Positions 49,185 through 58,900 of a stretch of 64,000 nt of DNA are shown here, one piece after another (position 1 is the first letter of the stretch; the number at the start of each line of letters is the position of its first letter). Below the pieces are notes generated by a model. It ran no database searches and was not told where the DNA came from. It worked only from the letters and a program-made list of their open reading frames with translations. A program made the position numbers and the translations under genes. The stretch is from Lewinellaceae bacterium. GTDB lineage: Bacteria > Bacteroidota > Bacteroidia > Chitinophagales > Saprospiraceae. Location: contig JADJRC010000002.1 in the NCBI GenBank assembly GCA_016712415.1, positions 124,001 through 188,000 of the forward strand, written 5' to 3'.

Positions 49185-50014
49185 ACTAAATAAATTCCGT
49201 CCGGTTCCAATCGGATCAGGCGTTGTTTGTAGAGTGTGCCGAGGGCTTTTTTAAACGTTTTTTTGCTCATTTGGAAAAAGCCGATAATATCGTCCGGGTC
49301 GCTTTTGTCGGTGAAACGGAGGAAGCCCTGGTTGGCTTTGAGTTTGGCGAGTATTTTTTCGCCGTTGGGTTCAATTTTGGCGTAGCCGGGTTTTTGGAGC
49401 GACACATCAATTTTTCCATCCTCGCGCACGAGTTTGACGTAGCCTTTGCAGCGGTCGCCCCGGCGTATTTTTTCAAAAATTTCGTTTTCGTACACCAAGC
49501 CCCGGTAGCGGTTGTTGATGATGACGTTGTGGCCCAGTTCCGTCTGGTTGTCTATGAGCAGGTCCACTTCTTCCCCCTCCTTGAGGCGGATGAATTTTTC
49601 CTGAAAAAACCGCTGATAGCGGCCGGAGGCAGCGAGGCGGTCCGTTTGGTCGTCGAGGTACAGGTACACGATGTACCAGTTGCCGGGAATCATTTTGCCG
49701 GGCTGCTCCCGGAAGGGCACGAACAGGTCCTTGTCCAATCCCCATTCGAGAAAAGCGCCATGGTCATTTACATCGCGCACTTTCAGGCAGGCAAATTCAT
49801 TTAATTTGATCAGCGGCGTGTCCGTTGTGGCAATGAGGCTGTCGTTGGAATCTTTGAAAACAAAAACTTGCAACGTATCGCCCGGATTCCAGGTTCTTGG
49901 CACAAACTGCCTGGGCAACAGCGCCTCTTCGCTGCCTTCCTCGTCGGTGAGGGTCAATCCGTTATAGGTTTGCCGTACGATTTTCAGGCTGTTGATTTCG
50001 CCAAGTTGGATCAT
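49181..50014 (-). CDS. CvfB/YitL-like S1 RNA-binding protein
   Basis: 277 residues, matching the CvfB family (three S1-like OB folds followed by a winged helix). The first S1-like unit is residues ~1-65 (MIQLGEINSLKIVRQT). The second is ~66-140 (LKVRDVNDHGAFLEWGLDKDLF, then PGNWYIVYLYLDDQT). The third is ~145-215 (GHNVIINNRYRGLVYENEIF, then RCKGYVKLVREDGKIDVSLQ). The C-terminal winged helix includes DIIGFFQMSKKTFKKALGTL and ends RLIRLEPDGIYLV. CvfB proteins bind RNA in the cytoplasm and affect virulence gene or RNA metabolism in Firmicutes; the role in Bacteroidota is not established. It appears monocistronic. Upstream, the 154 bp before the tRNA contain one arm of the palindromic element described at 53268. 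Confidence 0.9.
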   Translation of the reverse strand: MIQLGEINSLKIVRQTYNGLTLTDEEGSEEALLPRQFVPRTWNPGDTLQVFVFKDSNDSLIATTDTPLIKLNEFACLKVRDVNDHGAFLEWGLDKDLFVPFREQPGKMIPGNWYIVYLYLDDQTDRLAASGRYQRFFQEKFIRLKEGEEVDLLIDNQTELGHNVIINNRYRGLVYENEIFEKIRRGDRCKGYVKLVREDGKIDVSLQKPGYAKIEPNGEKILAKLKANQGFLRFTDKSDPDDIIGFFQMSKKTFKKALGTLYKQRLIRLEPDGIYLV

Positions 50015-50168
50015 GGAGGGTTAACTTTTTAAAGTCAAGATGTAAAATGTAAAATCTGACACAGATTGACATGACGGCAAAGGTAGCGAAATATGGAGTG
50101 GGGATGTACCGCTGGCTGCCGGATAGGGGTGTGTATGGCTTGAAGCCATTTCAAGTTCGGTATTTTTG

Positions 50169-50241
50169 CAGGAGCGGAAGGCCTCGAACCCTCAACCTCC
50201 GGTTTTGGAGACCGGCGCTCTACCAATTGAGCTACACTCCC
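50169..50241 (-). tRNA. tRNA-Trp (CCA anticodon)
   Basis: 73 nt on the minus strand from GGGAGTG at 50241 to the G73 discriminator at 50169. The acceptor stem GGGAGTG/CGCTCCT has two G-U pairs. D-arm GCTC-AATTGGTA-GAGC; anticodon stem CCGGT/ACCGG with loop CTCCAAA, giving anticodon CCA; T-arm GAGGG-TTCGAGG-CCTTC. G73 fits tRNA-Trp. The 3' CCA is not fully encoded (the sequence continues CA). Confidence 0.93.
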
Positions 50242-50555
50242 ATTTGTATTTGTTGGAATCGATTTCAATTACCCTATTTTCAACCATCGGCTCCGGGTTA
50301 AAGTTTCCCGGTGCGTCCATTTTTTAAAATTACCGTGCATTTTGGAAAATTTTACCCGTAGGGCTGGTCTTGCAGGAGCCATCACGATTGGATAGGGGCA
50401 AAATATGATTTTATGCGCAGGCTCTTAATACTACTTTGCCAGGCCCCTGCTCACCATCAAAATACTCGGTATTGGGCATTCCCTGTCGGATATCGGAAAT
50501 TAATTGGGTGTTTGTTTCGTGGCCGACAAACGGGCAAAGTAGTTAGCGTATTTCC

Positions 50556-50594
50556 CGCAGATTTTCGCAGAAAAGGCCGCAGATTTTCGCAGAA
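50556..50594 (+). repeat. Direct repeat CGCAGATTTTCGCAGAA, two copies
   Basis: 17-bp copies at 50556-50572 and 50578-50594, separated by 5 bp, in the 484-bp gap between tRNA-Trp and the TMTC-like gene. Each copy contains CGCAGA twice. No gene is supported in this gap; it also holds intergenic element A at about 50357-50408. Confidence 0.6.
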
Positions 50595-50725
50595 TTACCA
50601 CGAAAGCGGATCATCAGTTTTTTAATGATAAAATTCAGAATGGCCCATGTAAAAGGTTGGAGAGACGTGTTTGTTTCGGGAGGCGCTAACCAACGCTCAC
50701 GTACATATGATCTCCAACATGCGCT

Positions 50726-52443
50726 TTAATTCCCGGCGCCCGGCGGTGGCTGGGCGGGACTGACTCCGGTCCGCCGTTCAAACTCCTGGAAATCGGCATT
50801 GCTGCCGCGTTCATCCCCCAATTGTAGTCGCACATTACCTCTGGCGCGGTAGGCGCGGTCGAAGTCGGGATTTACCTCCAGGGCATGATCCAGGTCTTTC
50901 AAAGCGTCCGGCAAGCGGTTGAGGTTAACAAGTGTCAGCGCGCGGTTGTACAGGATTTCGGCATCGTCGGGCACTACTTCCAGGTACTTGCTCAGGTCGT
51001 CGAGGGAGCGTTCGTATTGTTTGGAAATACCCAGCAGGCCACAGCGGTATTTGTACACCTCGTGTAATTTCGGGTTGATTTCCAATGCTTTATCAAAATC
51101 GGTCATGGCGGCTTTCAGGTCACTGCGTTCATTGGCATAAGCAATAGCCCGCGCCTGGTACAATTTTCCTTGCTGGTGAAAACCGTTTTCGATGGCATGG
51201 TCAATGATAGAAATGGTGTCTTTCCACAACCTGATCTGTAGCAGGCTGAATCCCAACATTGCAATGAGCCAGATGATACCCAGCGCTTGCAGGCTGCCTG
51301 CCATGGCGGGAAATGCCCGCCGGGCGTGTTCCCAGGGGGACACCAATACAAAGAAAAACCAACAACAGCCAGGTAGTTGTAGTGGTCGGCGCATAATTCG
51401 AAAGTGCCGACGGCGTAAAAAGGCAGGGTGAAAAAAATATTGGCGGTGTAGAACAAAAGTCCCTGCCAGAGATAGGGCGCCTGCTGCCGATACCGCCAGG
51501 CTGCCCAAACGAGTCCGCCAAGAATCAGCGGCGCGAGGTAGTATATAATGGGCAACGCGCCGTTTACTTTGTTAAACGAATAGTAAATACTCAGATGGAG
51601 CGGCAACAGCAGTTTGGACCAGTACAAAAGTGGCGTGTAGCACACCACCAGCGCCCGTTCCAATACACTAAAATCGTTCGTGGTAGCGCCCACATCCACA
51701 CCTGCTGCGGCCCGGGTATAAAAAGTTAACAGGCCAAAACCCAGGGCCAGGAGAAAAAAGGGTGCGTATCCCAACCATTGCTTCCGGCGTTCCAGTGTTG
51801 GTTTTTTCCAGTAAAAATCGAGCACCAGCAAAAGCAGCGGGAGCATAACAGCCGTGCTTTTGGCCAAACAGGCGGCAACAAAAAGGCCGAGCGCCGACAG
51901 GTAATGCTTTTGTGAGCCTGCTTCGGTTGCTGTGTGTTGCAGGTAAAATGTTGTCGACAGCAGGCAAAACAAGGTAAAAAACGGCGTGCTGAACCCCGCA
52001 ATCCAGGCCACCGACTCCACTTGAATCGGGTGAATGGCGAATAAAAGCGTCACGGCAAAGGCAATCGTTCGGCTCAAATCCAGGCGCTGCAACAAGCGGT
52101 AAAGCAGCCAAACATTAGCTACATGTACCAACAGGCTCAGCAAGTGGTAAAAAAACGGATGGTCGCCTCCGAGGTGGTAGGCAATTGCATAAGCCAGCCA
52201 GGTCAGCGGAGCGTACATGCCCAGGTTGAAAATGGTCAGGTCAAAGTTTTTGACAGCCAGGTTGTCCACTGTTGCCGAGTGGTCGTCGATCCCGAGCAGC
52301 CCATTTGACAAACCGGTGCTGAACAGCAGGAAAGCTGCTGCCATCAGTACCCAGGGCCGCCAATCTGATGCTTCAGATGCGCCTGATTTGGGCGTCCGTT
52401 TGGGTTGCTGTTGTTGTTTGGTTGCGTACTTTTTCCTGGCCAT
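50726..52443 (-). CDS. TMTC-like polytopic membrane protein with C-terminal TPR repeats (one frame break)
   Basis: About 572 residues joined across a frame switch near 51355, in an AAAAA run, where NYLAVVGF should continue FFVLVSPWEHARRAF. After a basic Gln-rich N-terminus, roughly ten TM segments follow. A DDH motif (residues 53-55) sits in the first extracytoplasmic loop, and the AIHPIQVESVAWIAG segment is typical of bacterial relatives of TMTC proteins and GT39/PMT-type glycosyltransferases. The C-terminal ~190 residues form about four TPR units (KLYQARAIAYAN, AAMTDFDKALEINPKLHEVY, DDAEILYNRALTLVNLN, DALKDLDHALEVNPDF). Protein O-mannosylation is the activity of eukaryotic TMTCs; for this bacterial protein it is only an inference. 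It is transcribed alone, divergent from the small beta-barrel gene. Confidence 0.82.
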
Positions 52444-52545
52444 TTGTTTTGCATTTTGATCAATCGGGCGAAATATACGGCCTTCGGCATTACAGCATCA
52501 GACCTTCTATTATTTTACGTTTTTTTCAACATAAAAAATTGCCAT

Positions 52546-52553
52546 TACCTTTG
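52546..52553 (+). promoter_or_regulatory. Candidate -7 element (TACCTTTG)
   Basis: Exact match to TAnnTTTG about 112 nt upstream of the small beta-barrel gene start at 52665. The -33 position holds a T-run (TTTTTTCAAC at 52521-52530) rather than a clear TTTG. Confidence 0.4.
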
Positions 52554-52664
52554 CCGGCCGTTCCGCGATAAGCAGCCAATCCTGCCAGGGCGGAATCTTT
52601 ATGCTCAATGTTCTTGATACCCAACAAATTGATACATTCCATCTCACAATCACAAAATCACGCA

Positions 52665-53264
52665 ATGTTTATCATGTTGAAACCCGCACTTTTATTTACA
52701 CTTTTATTTACACTTTCCAGCCTGGGCGTACAGGCACAATACGGCGGCCCGCGTTTGTTTCTTGATGTTCCGTCTTTTTATTTTCATACGCCGGATGTGG
52801 AAAATACCGGGCACCGCTTGGGCGCAGGTATGGATGTGGCGATGAATGTCGGCACGCACTGGAGTGTGGCCCGGCTTGGGCTTGGCACAACGTTTACTTT
52901 TGATCCGCAAGCCGAAGACTTTGGCAATACAACCCTTTGGGGGCCTTATGCCGCCCTGGAAGCTGGCGCAGGCATGTACCGGACCAACGGTAACGAGTGT
53001 GTCAAAAGCCACCAAAGTGCTTTCACCGTTTTGGGTAAAGTTGGTATGCGTTATGATTTTAACTCTGACGCCGTTCGTTTCGATACAGCTAAAACGCCGG
53101 AGCAATTCGACTTTACACTCGGTGTCGAACTGGGGTATTTTTATATCCGCGACGTTTTTCGCAATATGGAATTTGTGGTCTCCGGCAACTACCACACCCA
53201 GGCAAAAGTTATTTCTGGAAATATCGGGTTTAAGTTTTTCCTGAACCTGCGCGCAAACGGGTAG
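52665..53264 (+). CDS. Small secreted outer-membrane beta-barrel-like protein
   Basis: 199 residues from ATG 52665 (MFIMLKPALLF...) or 196 from ATG 52674. Either start gives a clean signal peptide cleaved at VQA/QYGG; the longer frame from 52608 would put 19 polar residues before it and is unlikely. The mature part alternates short amphipathic strands with Gly/aromatic patterns (HRLGAGMDVAMNVGTHW, VARLGLGTTFTF, FTVLGKVGMRYDF, ISGNIGFKFFLNL), consistent with an 8-strand beta-barrel of the OMP_b-brl type. Two Cys-free ends; one Cys in NECVKS. Function unknown. It is convergent with the downstream MFS gene across the palindromic element at 53268-53376. The leader contains CAATCAC-type repeats just before the start. 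Confidence 0.75.
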   Translation: MFIMLKPALLFTLLFTLSSLGVQAQYGGPRLFLDVPSFYFHTPDVENTGHRLGAGMDVAMNVGTHWSVARLGLGTTFTFDPQAEDFGNTTLWGPYAALEAGAGMYRTNGNECVKSHQSAFTVLGKVGMRYDFNSDAVRFDTAKTPEQFDFTLGVELGYFYIRDVFRNMEFVVSGNYHTQAKVISGNIGFKFFLNLRANG

Positions 53265-53267
53265 GTT

Positions 53268-53376
53268 TTAAAGTCAAAATGTAAAATGTAAAATTTAAAA
53301 GCCAAAAGGGAGTTGGAGCCGGCCGTAGGCCTGAACGATGTCCCTTTTGACTTTTAAATTTTACATTTTGATTTTT
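53268..53376. repeat. Long palindromic intergenic element, likely bidirectional terminator (copy 1)
   Basis: Left arm AAAGTCAAAATGTAAAATG...AAAGCCAAAAGGGA (53270-53311) and right arm TCCCTTTTGACTTTTAAATT...CATTTTGATTTTT (53341-53376) flank a GC-rich core, TTGGAGCCGGCCGTAGGCCT. It occupies the whole gap between two convergent genes. A second complete copy with the same core lies at 59887-59955, and single arms occur near 50030 and 60112. Confidence 0.75.
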
Positions 53377-53383
53377 ACATTTT

Positions 53384-54601
53384 TCAGCCGCCCGTTTTCC
53401 GTTCCAGCACCCAAAACCCGATCCAACTCAGCACGGCTAAGCAGCAGATAAAAAACCAGTTGGTGGTATAGCCCCAGTGGGCGATGATTTGTGTGCCCAA
53501 CAGGGGCGCGATAATATTGGCCAAGGAATAGGAAATGGTATAGGCGCCCATGTAGCTGCCTGCACTGCCTTTCGTGGCGTAGTCGAACACAAAATTTGTA
53601 CTGAACGGCATCACGAACATTTCCCCGATCGACAGCGCAATGACAAACAACAGCGCCGTGATCATACCGCCTGGAGGAAGCAGAAAAGCCAGGAAGGACA
53701 AAGTGTATAAAACCAGGCCCATACGGACAAACTGTAAGCGGGATCGCCGGCCTTCCACCCGATAAATCAGGGGCATTTCAACTAAAAAAATGATCAGGCC
53801 GTTCACCGCAGCGACCAAGCCGATGGTATGCTCGTCCCAATGGTAGGTTTCTTTGAAAAAAATCGGCACGGTCCAAATAAACTGCATGAAAATAATTGCA
53901 TTCAAAATGGAGAGCAAGGGAAAGAGCAAAAATGTGCGGTCGCGATACGGCGAAATTTTGGGTGCTGCGATGACAGGAATGGAGTCAATTGCTGGTTCCG
54001 CGCTCGCCGGCGCCGGTTTGGGCGCGATGAATATCCAAAGCAACACGGCCGCCAGGATACAGGTAATCCCGTCGGCTACAAATAACCAGTGCCAGCCCAA
54101 AGCCACGAGCAAACCGCCTAAGGCGGGCGCAATCGTCCAGCCTAAATTGATCGACATACGGTAGAGGGAAATGGAGCGGGTGCGTTTTTCCGGGCTGCTG
54201 TACCGGGCAATCGCCACGGCGTTGGCCGGCCGGAAAATATCTGAAATGGCACTGAGCAAAAAAATAATGCCGCACATGACCCAAAAATCCTGAATGAACT
54301 GCAAAAAAATCAGCACAACGCCGTTTAAAATCAGGCTCCACAACATGATCGGGTAGTAACTGAACCGGTCGGTCAATTTACCGCCTAAAAACCCGCCGAG
54401 TAATGCGCCGGCGCCGAAACAACCCAACACGTACCCGGCTTCGCGGATGCCGTAACCTAAGTGTTGGGTCAGGTAAATGGAAAGAAAAACAACCACCATG
54501 GAACCACAGCGATTGACTAAACTGACCATTGATAAAAACCAAATTCGAATCGGAATTCCCGTGTAGGAAACTTTCCAGTGGTTGTACAATCGAAATAACA
54601 T
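53384..54601 (-). CDS. MFS transporter (multidrug-efflux type)
   Basis: 405 residues from ATG 54601 (MLFRLYNHWKVSYTGIPIRI), the start that places TM1 normally; the open frame continues upstream to 54814 but that stretch is not MFS-like. Twelve TM segments are visible, with the loop 2-3 motif as GGFLGGKLTDRFS, the TM4-5 motif RPANAVAIARYSSPEKR, a cytoplasmic central loop rich in Pro/Ala (APKPAPASAEPA), and RVEGRRSRLQ in the second half. It resembles MdtH/YceL-type DHA1 exporters; the substrate cannot be read. Its upstream region on the same strand carries a strong terminator at 54870-54906, about 270 nt before the ATG, which could serve as an attenuator. It ends in a palindromic element shared with the convergent neighbour. 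Confidence 0.85.
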   Translation of the reverse strand: MLFRLYNHWKVSYTGIPIRIWFLSMVSLVNRCGSMVVVFLSIYLTQHLGYGIREAGYVLGCFGAGALLGGFLGGKLTDRFSYYPIMLWSLILNGVVLIFLQFIQDFWVMCGIIFLLSAISDIFRPANAVAIARYSSPEKRTRSISLYRMSINLGWTIAPALGGLLVALGWHWLFVADGITCILAAVLLWIFIAPKPAPASAEPAIDSIPVIAAPKISPYRDRTFLLFPLLSILNAIIFMQFIWTVPIFFKETYHWDEHTIGLVAAVNGLIIFLVEMPLIYRVEGRRSRLQFVRMGLVLYTLSFLAFLLPPGGMITALLFVIALSIGEMFVMPFSTNFVFDYATKGSAGSYMGAYTISYSLANIIAPLLGTQIIAHWGYTTNWFFICCLAVLSWIGFWVLERKTGG

Positions 54602-54869
54602 AGGTATCGAAAATTGGGAAGGTTGAAAAAATTGGCGCCACGGCAAAGCATTCATTCCGAACAAAAAACTGAATTCACTTGAAAATGGTTTCCGGGAAAA
54701 GAGAAAATTTGGTGGCTCGGGTTGGTGTGCGTTTGCGGGAGGATGCTCAAATGTCTGCCGGAATGAATCCTGCCATAGATTGTTCTTTTTTTTGCCAAGC
54801 CACCGGGAACCCAATCTCGTGTCTTTGGGGTGAAAAATTTGACATGCTCTTCCCTGTCGCCTGTTCCCG

Positions 54870-54906
54870 AAAAAAAAACGCCGGCTGCTTCTGAGAGCAG
54901 TCGGCG
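54870..54906 (-). terminator. Strong minus-strand intrinsic terminator in the leader of the MFS gene
   Basis: Arms CGCCGGCTGCT (54879-54889) and AGCAGTCGGCG (54896-54906) form an 11-bp stem with one G-T pair and a 6-nt loop. On the minus strand it is followed by nine T (the A-run 54870-54878). No minus-strand gene ends here; the next minus-strand gene downstream is the MFS exporter starting at 54601. The region 54602-55298 (about 700 bp) otherwise holds no supported gene. Confidence 0.65.
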
Positions 54907-55096
54907 CCGTTCATACAATAGAATGGATTAGCTTCGATTGGTTGATTGCCGGGGAAGCATCCCCCGCTTTCAGACGCTAAAGTCGAAACTTTACGGATAA
55001 GAACAAATTTTTTTCATCAAAGCGGAAAAAAGCGACACAAGTGTACGCGAGGATATTCCGCCTTGATTTTTTAACCTGCGTTTTGGATTACAAAGC

Positions 55097-55232
55097 CCGA
55101 AGGCTGGTCTTTCAGCAGCCATTGCGATCCTATTTGGGCCAAACTGCATAGCGGAGGCATTTTAAATGTCGCCACTACGCGGCTCAAGATTTGATTGTCA
55201 GGTTAATTCGGGAAGGCCTATACCAAACTCAC
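55097..55232. repeat. Composite intergenic region made of elements found at other junctions
   Basis: Three pieces lie in order. Piece A (about 55097-55150) contains AGGCTGGTCTTTCAGCAGCC and resembles 50357-50408 (GGGCTGGTCTTGCAGGAGCC). Piece B (55164-55182), AATGTCGCCACTACGCGG, resembles 44958-44975 (AATGCCACCACTACGCGG). Piece C (55199-55232) is 28/34 identical to 49151-49184. No gene is supported here. Confidence 0.5.
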
Positions 55233-55298
55233 GTTTTATAATTATTTTTAAACTTGCAATTGATAGCGCAAATCACAATAACCATCAGACCCAGCCAC

Positions 55299-55853
55299 AT
55301 GACGACCATCAGCACCCAACATTTATTCCTTGTGCCGGCAACATTTCCCATGCTGGATGCCATAGTTACCGAAGACTGGGCCAGCTTGTCACGCCTGTTG
55401 GGCGGGGTGGATACCGCAGAAAAATGGATGCACTTTCCGGATGCCATGGCCTGGATGCGGGATTATTTGCTGGAGCATCCGGATGAATTGGGTTGGTGGA
55501 GTTTTTTGACCATCCACCGCGAAGATGTTCGCCTGATCGGCACCTGTGGTTTTAAAGGCGTTCCTGCGCCCGACGGCACAGTGGAAATCGGATACGAGAT
55601 TGCGCCCGGCTACCAGGGGCAAGGCTTTGCTACAGAGGTGGCAAGTTTGCTGGTTGAATTTGCTTTTAAACAAGCCGCTGTGCGCGCAGTTTTGGCCCAC
55701 ACCTTAGCCGAAGAAAACGCCTCCGTAGCGGTGTTGCGCAAATTAGGCTTCCAATTCATCCAGGAAATCCACGATTTGGAAGACGGGCAAATTTGGCAGT
55801 GGCGTTTGGAAAAACCCGCACAGACTTTGTCGGTCCAAAGCAATTCCAAATAA
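55299..55853 (+). CDS. GNAT family N-acetyltransferase
   Basis: 184 residues from ATG 55299 (MTTISTQHLFLVPAT); an in-frame ATG at 55254 adds 15 residues outside the fold. It has the Acetyltransf_3/RimJ-like pattern: strand 4 with IGTCGFKGVPAPDGTVEIGY, the acetyl-CoA pyrophosphate loop GYQGQGFATE (Q-x-x-G-x-A/G type), helix 3 VASLLVEFAF, and the late ASVAVLRKLGF motif. Such enzymes transfer acetyl from acetyl-CoA to amines or protein N-termini; the substrate here is unknown. It is monocistronic, with 91 bp before the next gene and a promoter-like TATCTTTG immediately after it. Confidence 0.9.
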   Translation: MTTISTQHLFLVPATFPMLDAIVTEDWASLSRLLGGVDTAEKWMHFPDAMAWMRDYLLEHPDELGWWSFLTIHREDVRLIGTCGFKGVPAPDGTVEIGYEIAPGYQGQGFATEVASLLVEFAFKQAAVRAVLAHTLAEENASVAVLRKLGFQFIQEIHDLEDGQIWQWRLEKPAQTLSVQSNSK

Positions 55854-55881
55854 CTAAAATTACATTCCCTGGCACGCACCC

Positions 55882-55889
55882 TATCTTTG
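55882..55889 (+). promoter_or_regulatory. Candidate -7 element (TATCTTTG)
   Basis: Exact TAnnTTTG match 55 nt before the start of the VPS10-like gene, and identical to the -7 element of the str promoter at 61208. No good -33 TTTG at 20-bp spacing, so the strength is unclear. Confidence 0.45.
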
Positions 55890-55944
55890 CCGCAAGTTTT
55901 TAGGACCAAAAACAATCGCTTGTCGTTTTTCTAACCAACGAATC

Positions 55945-58900
55945 ATGAGAAAATATATCACCCTTGCCGTACTGGCCCAAGCCGTTTTTTTTACCAGTTT
56001 ATCTGCTCAGGAAGTTACAAACTGGAAACAATTTCTCCAGCGTGAAGACGCCAATTTTTTTGAAATCTGTTCCGACGTCGAGCGTTTTTTTGAAAAAAAT
56101 AAAAACACCCCGCCGGGAGCCGAATCCGAAAACCCGGATGATGAAGGCGCCGCTTCCAATCAATATGGCCGGTGGAAATGGTTTTGGGAGTCGCGGGTAA
56201 ATCCTGACGGAAGTTTTCCCGATATCCGTTCAATCGCCGGGCTTCGCAGCAGCTCCGCAAACACGGGTGGCGCACAATCGCGCGGTACGAACCAGGATTG
56301 TGGCTGGGAGTTGATTTCCCAAAGCGTTTGTTCCGGTGGATACAGCGGCATGGGACGCACGACTTCCATCGCATTTCACCCCACAAACCCGGATATTTAT
56401 TATGTCGGCGGACAAAGTGGCGGCGTCTGGAAAACCACTGATGGCGGCATCAGTTACACTCCGGTGAGTGATGGGCTGCCTTACAATAGCGTTTCCAATA
56501 TCCTGGTTGACTACAAAACACCGGATATTCTTTACCTCTCCAACGGCGACTACGCGGGCGGTATTTATAATTCGGGCATTTATAAATCCTACGATGCAGG
56601 CCTGAGTTGGGAACCAACCGGACTCAGTTGGTTGCTGTCGCAAAATGTGTCGGTGTCGAATGCGGTGATGAATCCGGAGGACCCGGATATTCTGTTGGTG
56701 GCGGCCAGCAATGGCCTTTGGCGTACAGCCGACGGTGGCGATACCTGGGCTCAAGTGCGCAGCGGCAACCACACGGACGTGGAATTCCGGCCTGGAGATG
56801 GCGCCACGGTATACGCGGCTTTTTACGGTTCGGCCAATACCAGCGATATTTACAAATCGTCAGACGGTGGCCTGAGTTGGAATAAAACCAGCAGTTTCGG
56901 TATTTTGGGTAATCGAATTCAAATGACGGTAAGCCCGGCCGACCCGCAGGCGCTTGCGGTGGTTTGTGTTGCAAGCAATGGCGATCAAAAGTTTTTTTAC
57001 TCGGCAAATAGCGGCGGCGCATTTGACAACCGTGCCGATTGCCCGGAAAGCGACGTACTCATCATGTCGCCCACCAACCCCAACCTCATCTACTGCGGCG
57101 GTGTGAATGTACACCGCTCCACCAACCAAGGCGCTTCCTGGCAAAAAGTCAGCCACTGGCATGGCGGCACTGCCGATCCGGTGGTACATGCCGACCAGCG
57201 AAATGTTGCCTGGCAACCCGGCTCCAACCGTATATTTTTCTGCAATGATGGCGGTATCTGGCGTTACGATGAGCCGGCAGAAGATTGGGTAGAATTATCT
57301 AACGGCCTCATTATCACCCAGTTTTATCATATTGCCGTATCACAAACGGAAGAAATGTTTATGATCGGCGGCACGCAGGACAATGGCGGCCGGAAACGTG
57401 TCGCAGCCGGCGAATGGGAAGCCACCAATGGCGGCGATGCCATGGAAGTCGCTATTGATTACACCAATGCCGACATTATGTACACGACCTACATCTACGG
57501 CCGGTTATACCGCTCTTTAGACCGTTGGACGAACGATACCGGCTACCGAATCAGCGATAACCTGCCCGGGCAAACCCCCGAGCACGACCTTGAAGGTTCC
57601 TGGGTAGCGCCCTATCGGCTCGACCCGCAGAACCCCAATGCCATTGTGCTGGGCTATGCCGATGTGTACCGCAGCACCAACCGTGGAGATTCCTGGACCA
57701 AAATCAGCACCAACCTCACCGGCAATCCCAATTCTAAACTTGACGCCCTGGCGATAGCCCCCTCCGACCCAAATACCATTTATACTTCCAACAACAACAC
57801 CCTGTACAAAACCACCAACCTTGGCATGAACTGGAGCAGCCATGCTACCGTCACCTCCGCCAAAATAAGCTGCATTGCTGTACACCCGGAAAACCCGGAA
57901 TTATTATTCATTACGAAGGGCACCTTCAGCAATGGCAACAAAGTGTTCCGCTCTGAAAATGGGGGGAGCAGTTGGACCAATATTTCCGGCTCCCTGCCCA
58001 ATGTACCGACCAATACAATTTTCATCGATGTAGCCACCGACGGTAGTTATACTTTGTTTGCAGGCAATGATATTGGCGTTTGGTACCGGAAAAGATGGAT
58101 GAGTGACTGGGTGAGCATGAATCAAAATTTGCCAATTACAGTAATCAGCGACCTGGAATTGCAGCGCGCTTCGCGCAAACTCCGTGCAGGGACTTACGGC
58201 CGTGGCATCTGGGAATATGACCTGGGACATTTGCCTGCTAAAAATTTTGCGATCTGTACCGATGTGAACCGCGCAGCTATTTGTACCCCGGCCAGCTACA
58301 CGGCCACTATTTCGGCAAATGCCTGGCAAGACCTGGGCGGAGCTGTTTCCCTCTCTTTTTCCGGACTTCCGCCCGGCGCAACAGCCAGCCTGAGTGCTCT
58401 TGAATTGCCCGATGGCGGTACTGCAACAATTACCTTTGACTTGCCCGCCGGCTTGGCCGAAGGCGAATTTCCGGTGACAATTTACGCTATCGCAAATGGC
58501 GATACGGCCATGGCAACAATCCGCCTGACCCTGACATCCAATGATTTTTCAGGTATGAACCTCCATTTTCCCGCCAATGGCAGTTCGGGTGTCAGCCGTT
58601 GGCCATTGCTCCGCTGGAACGGCGTGCCCGATGCCGACTTGTATGACCTTGAGTTGGGCGCCAGCCCTGCTTTCGAACCGGCTTCTGTTTTCAAAGCCTA
58701 TAGCAACCTCAGTGCGGATTCTTTGAAATGGACCCTGGCGCTGGAGGAAGGTAAACTCTATTACTGGAGGGTTCGGCCTGCCAACGAATGTGGTTCGGGC
58801 CCCTGGACGCCGGCTTTTGTGTTTTCTACTACGGCAAAAACCTGTCAGGCCCTCGAAAGCCAGGACCTGCCGATAAATATCACACCCAATCAGGTGGTTA

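Noticed and set aside
50413..50625. 70-codon open frame between tRNA-Trp and the TMTC-like gene
   Set aside because: Spans the CGCAGATTTTCGCAGAA direct repeats, has no signal peptide or domain and is rich in Arg; probably non-coding.
52608..52664. Earlier start for the small beta-barrel protein
   Set aside because: Would place a polar stretch encoded by the CAATCAC leader repeats before an otherwise perfect signal peptide.
54602..54814. N-terminal extension of the MFS exporter to an ATG at 54814
   Set aside because: The 71 added residues are polar, Pro/Phe-rich and unlike any MFS N-terminus; ATG 54601 gives a normal start.
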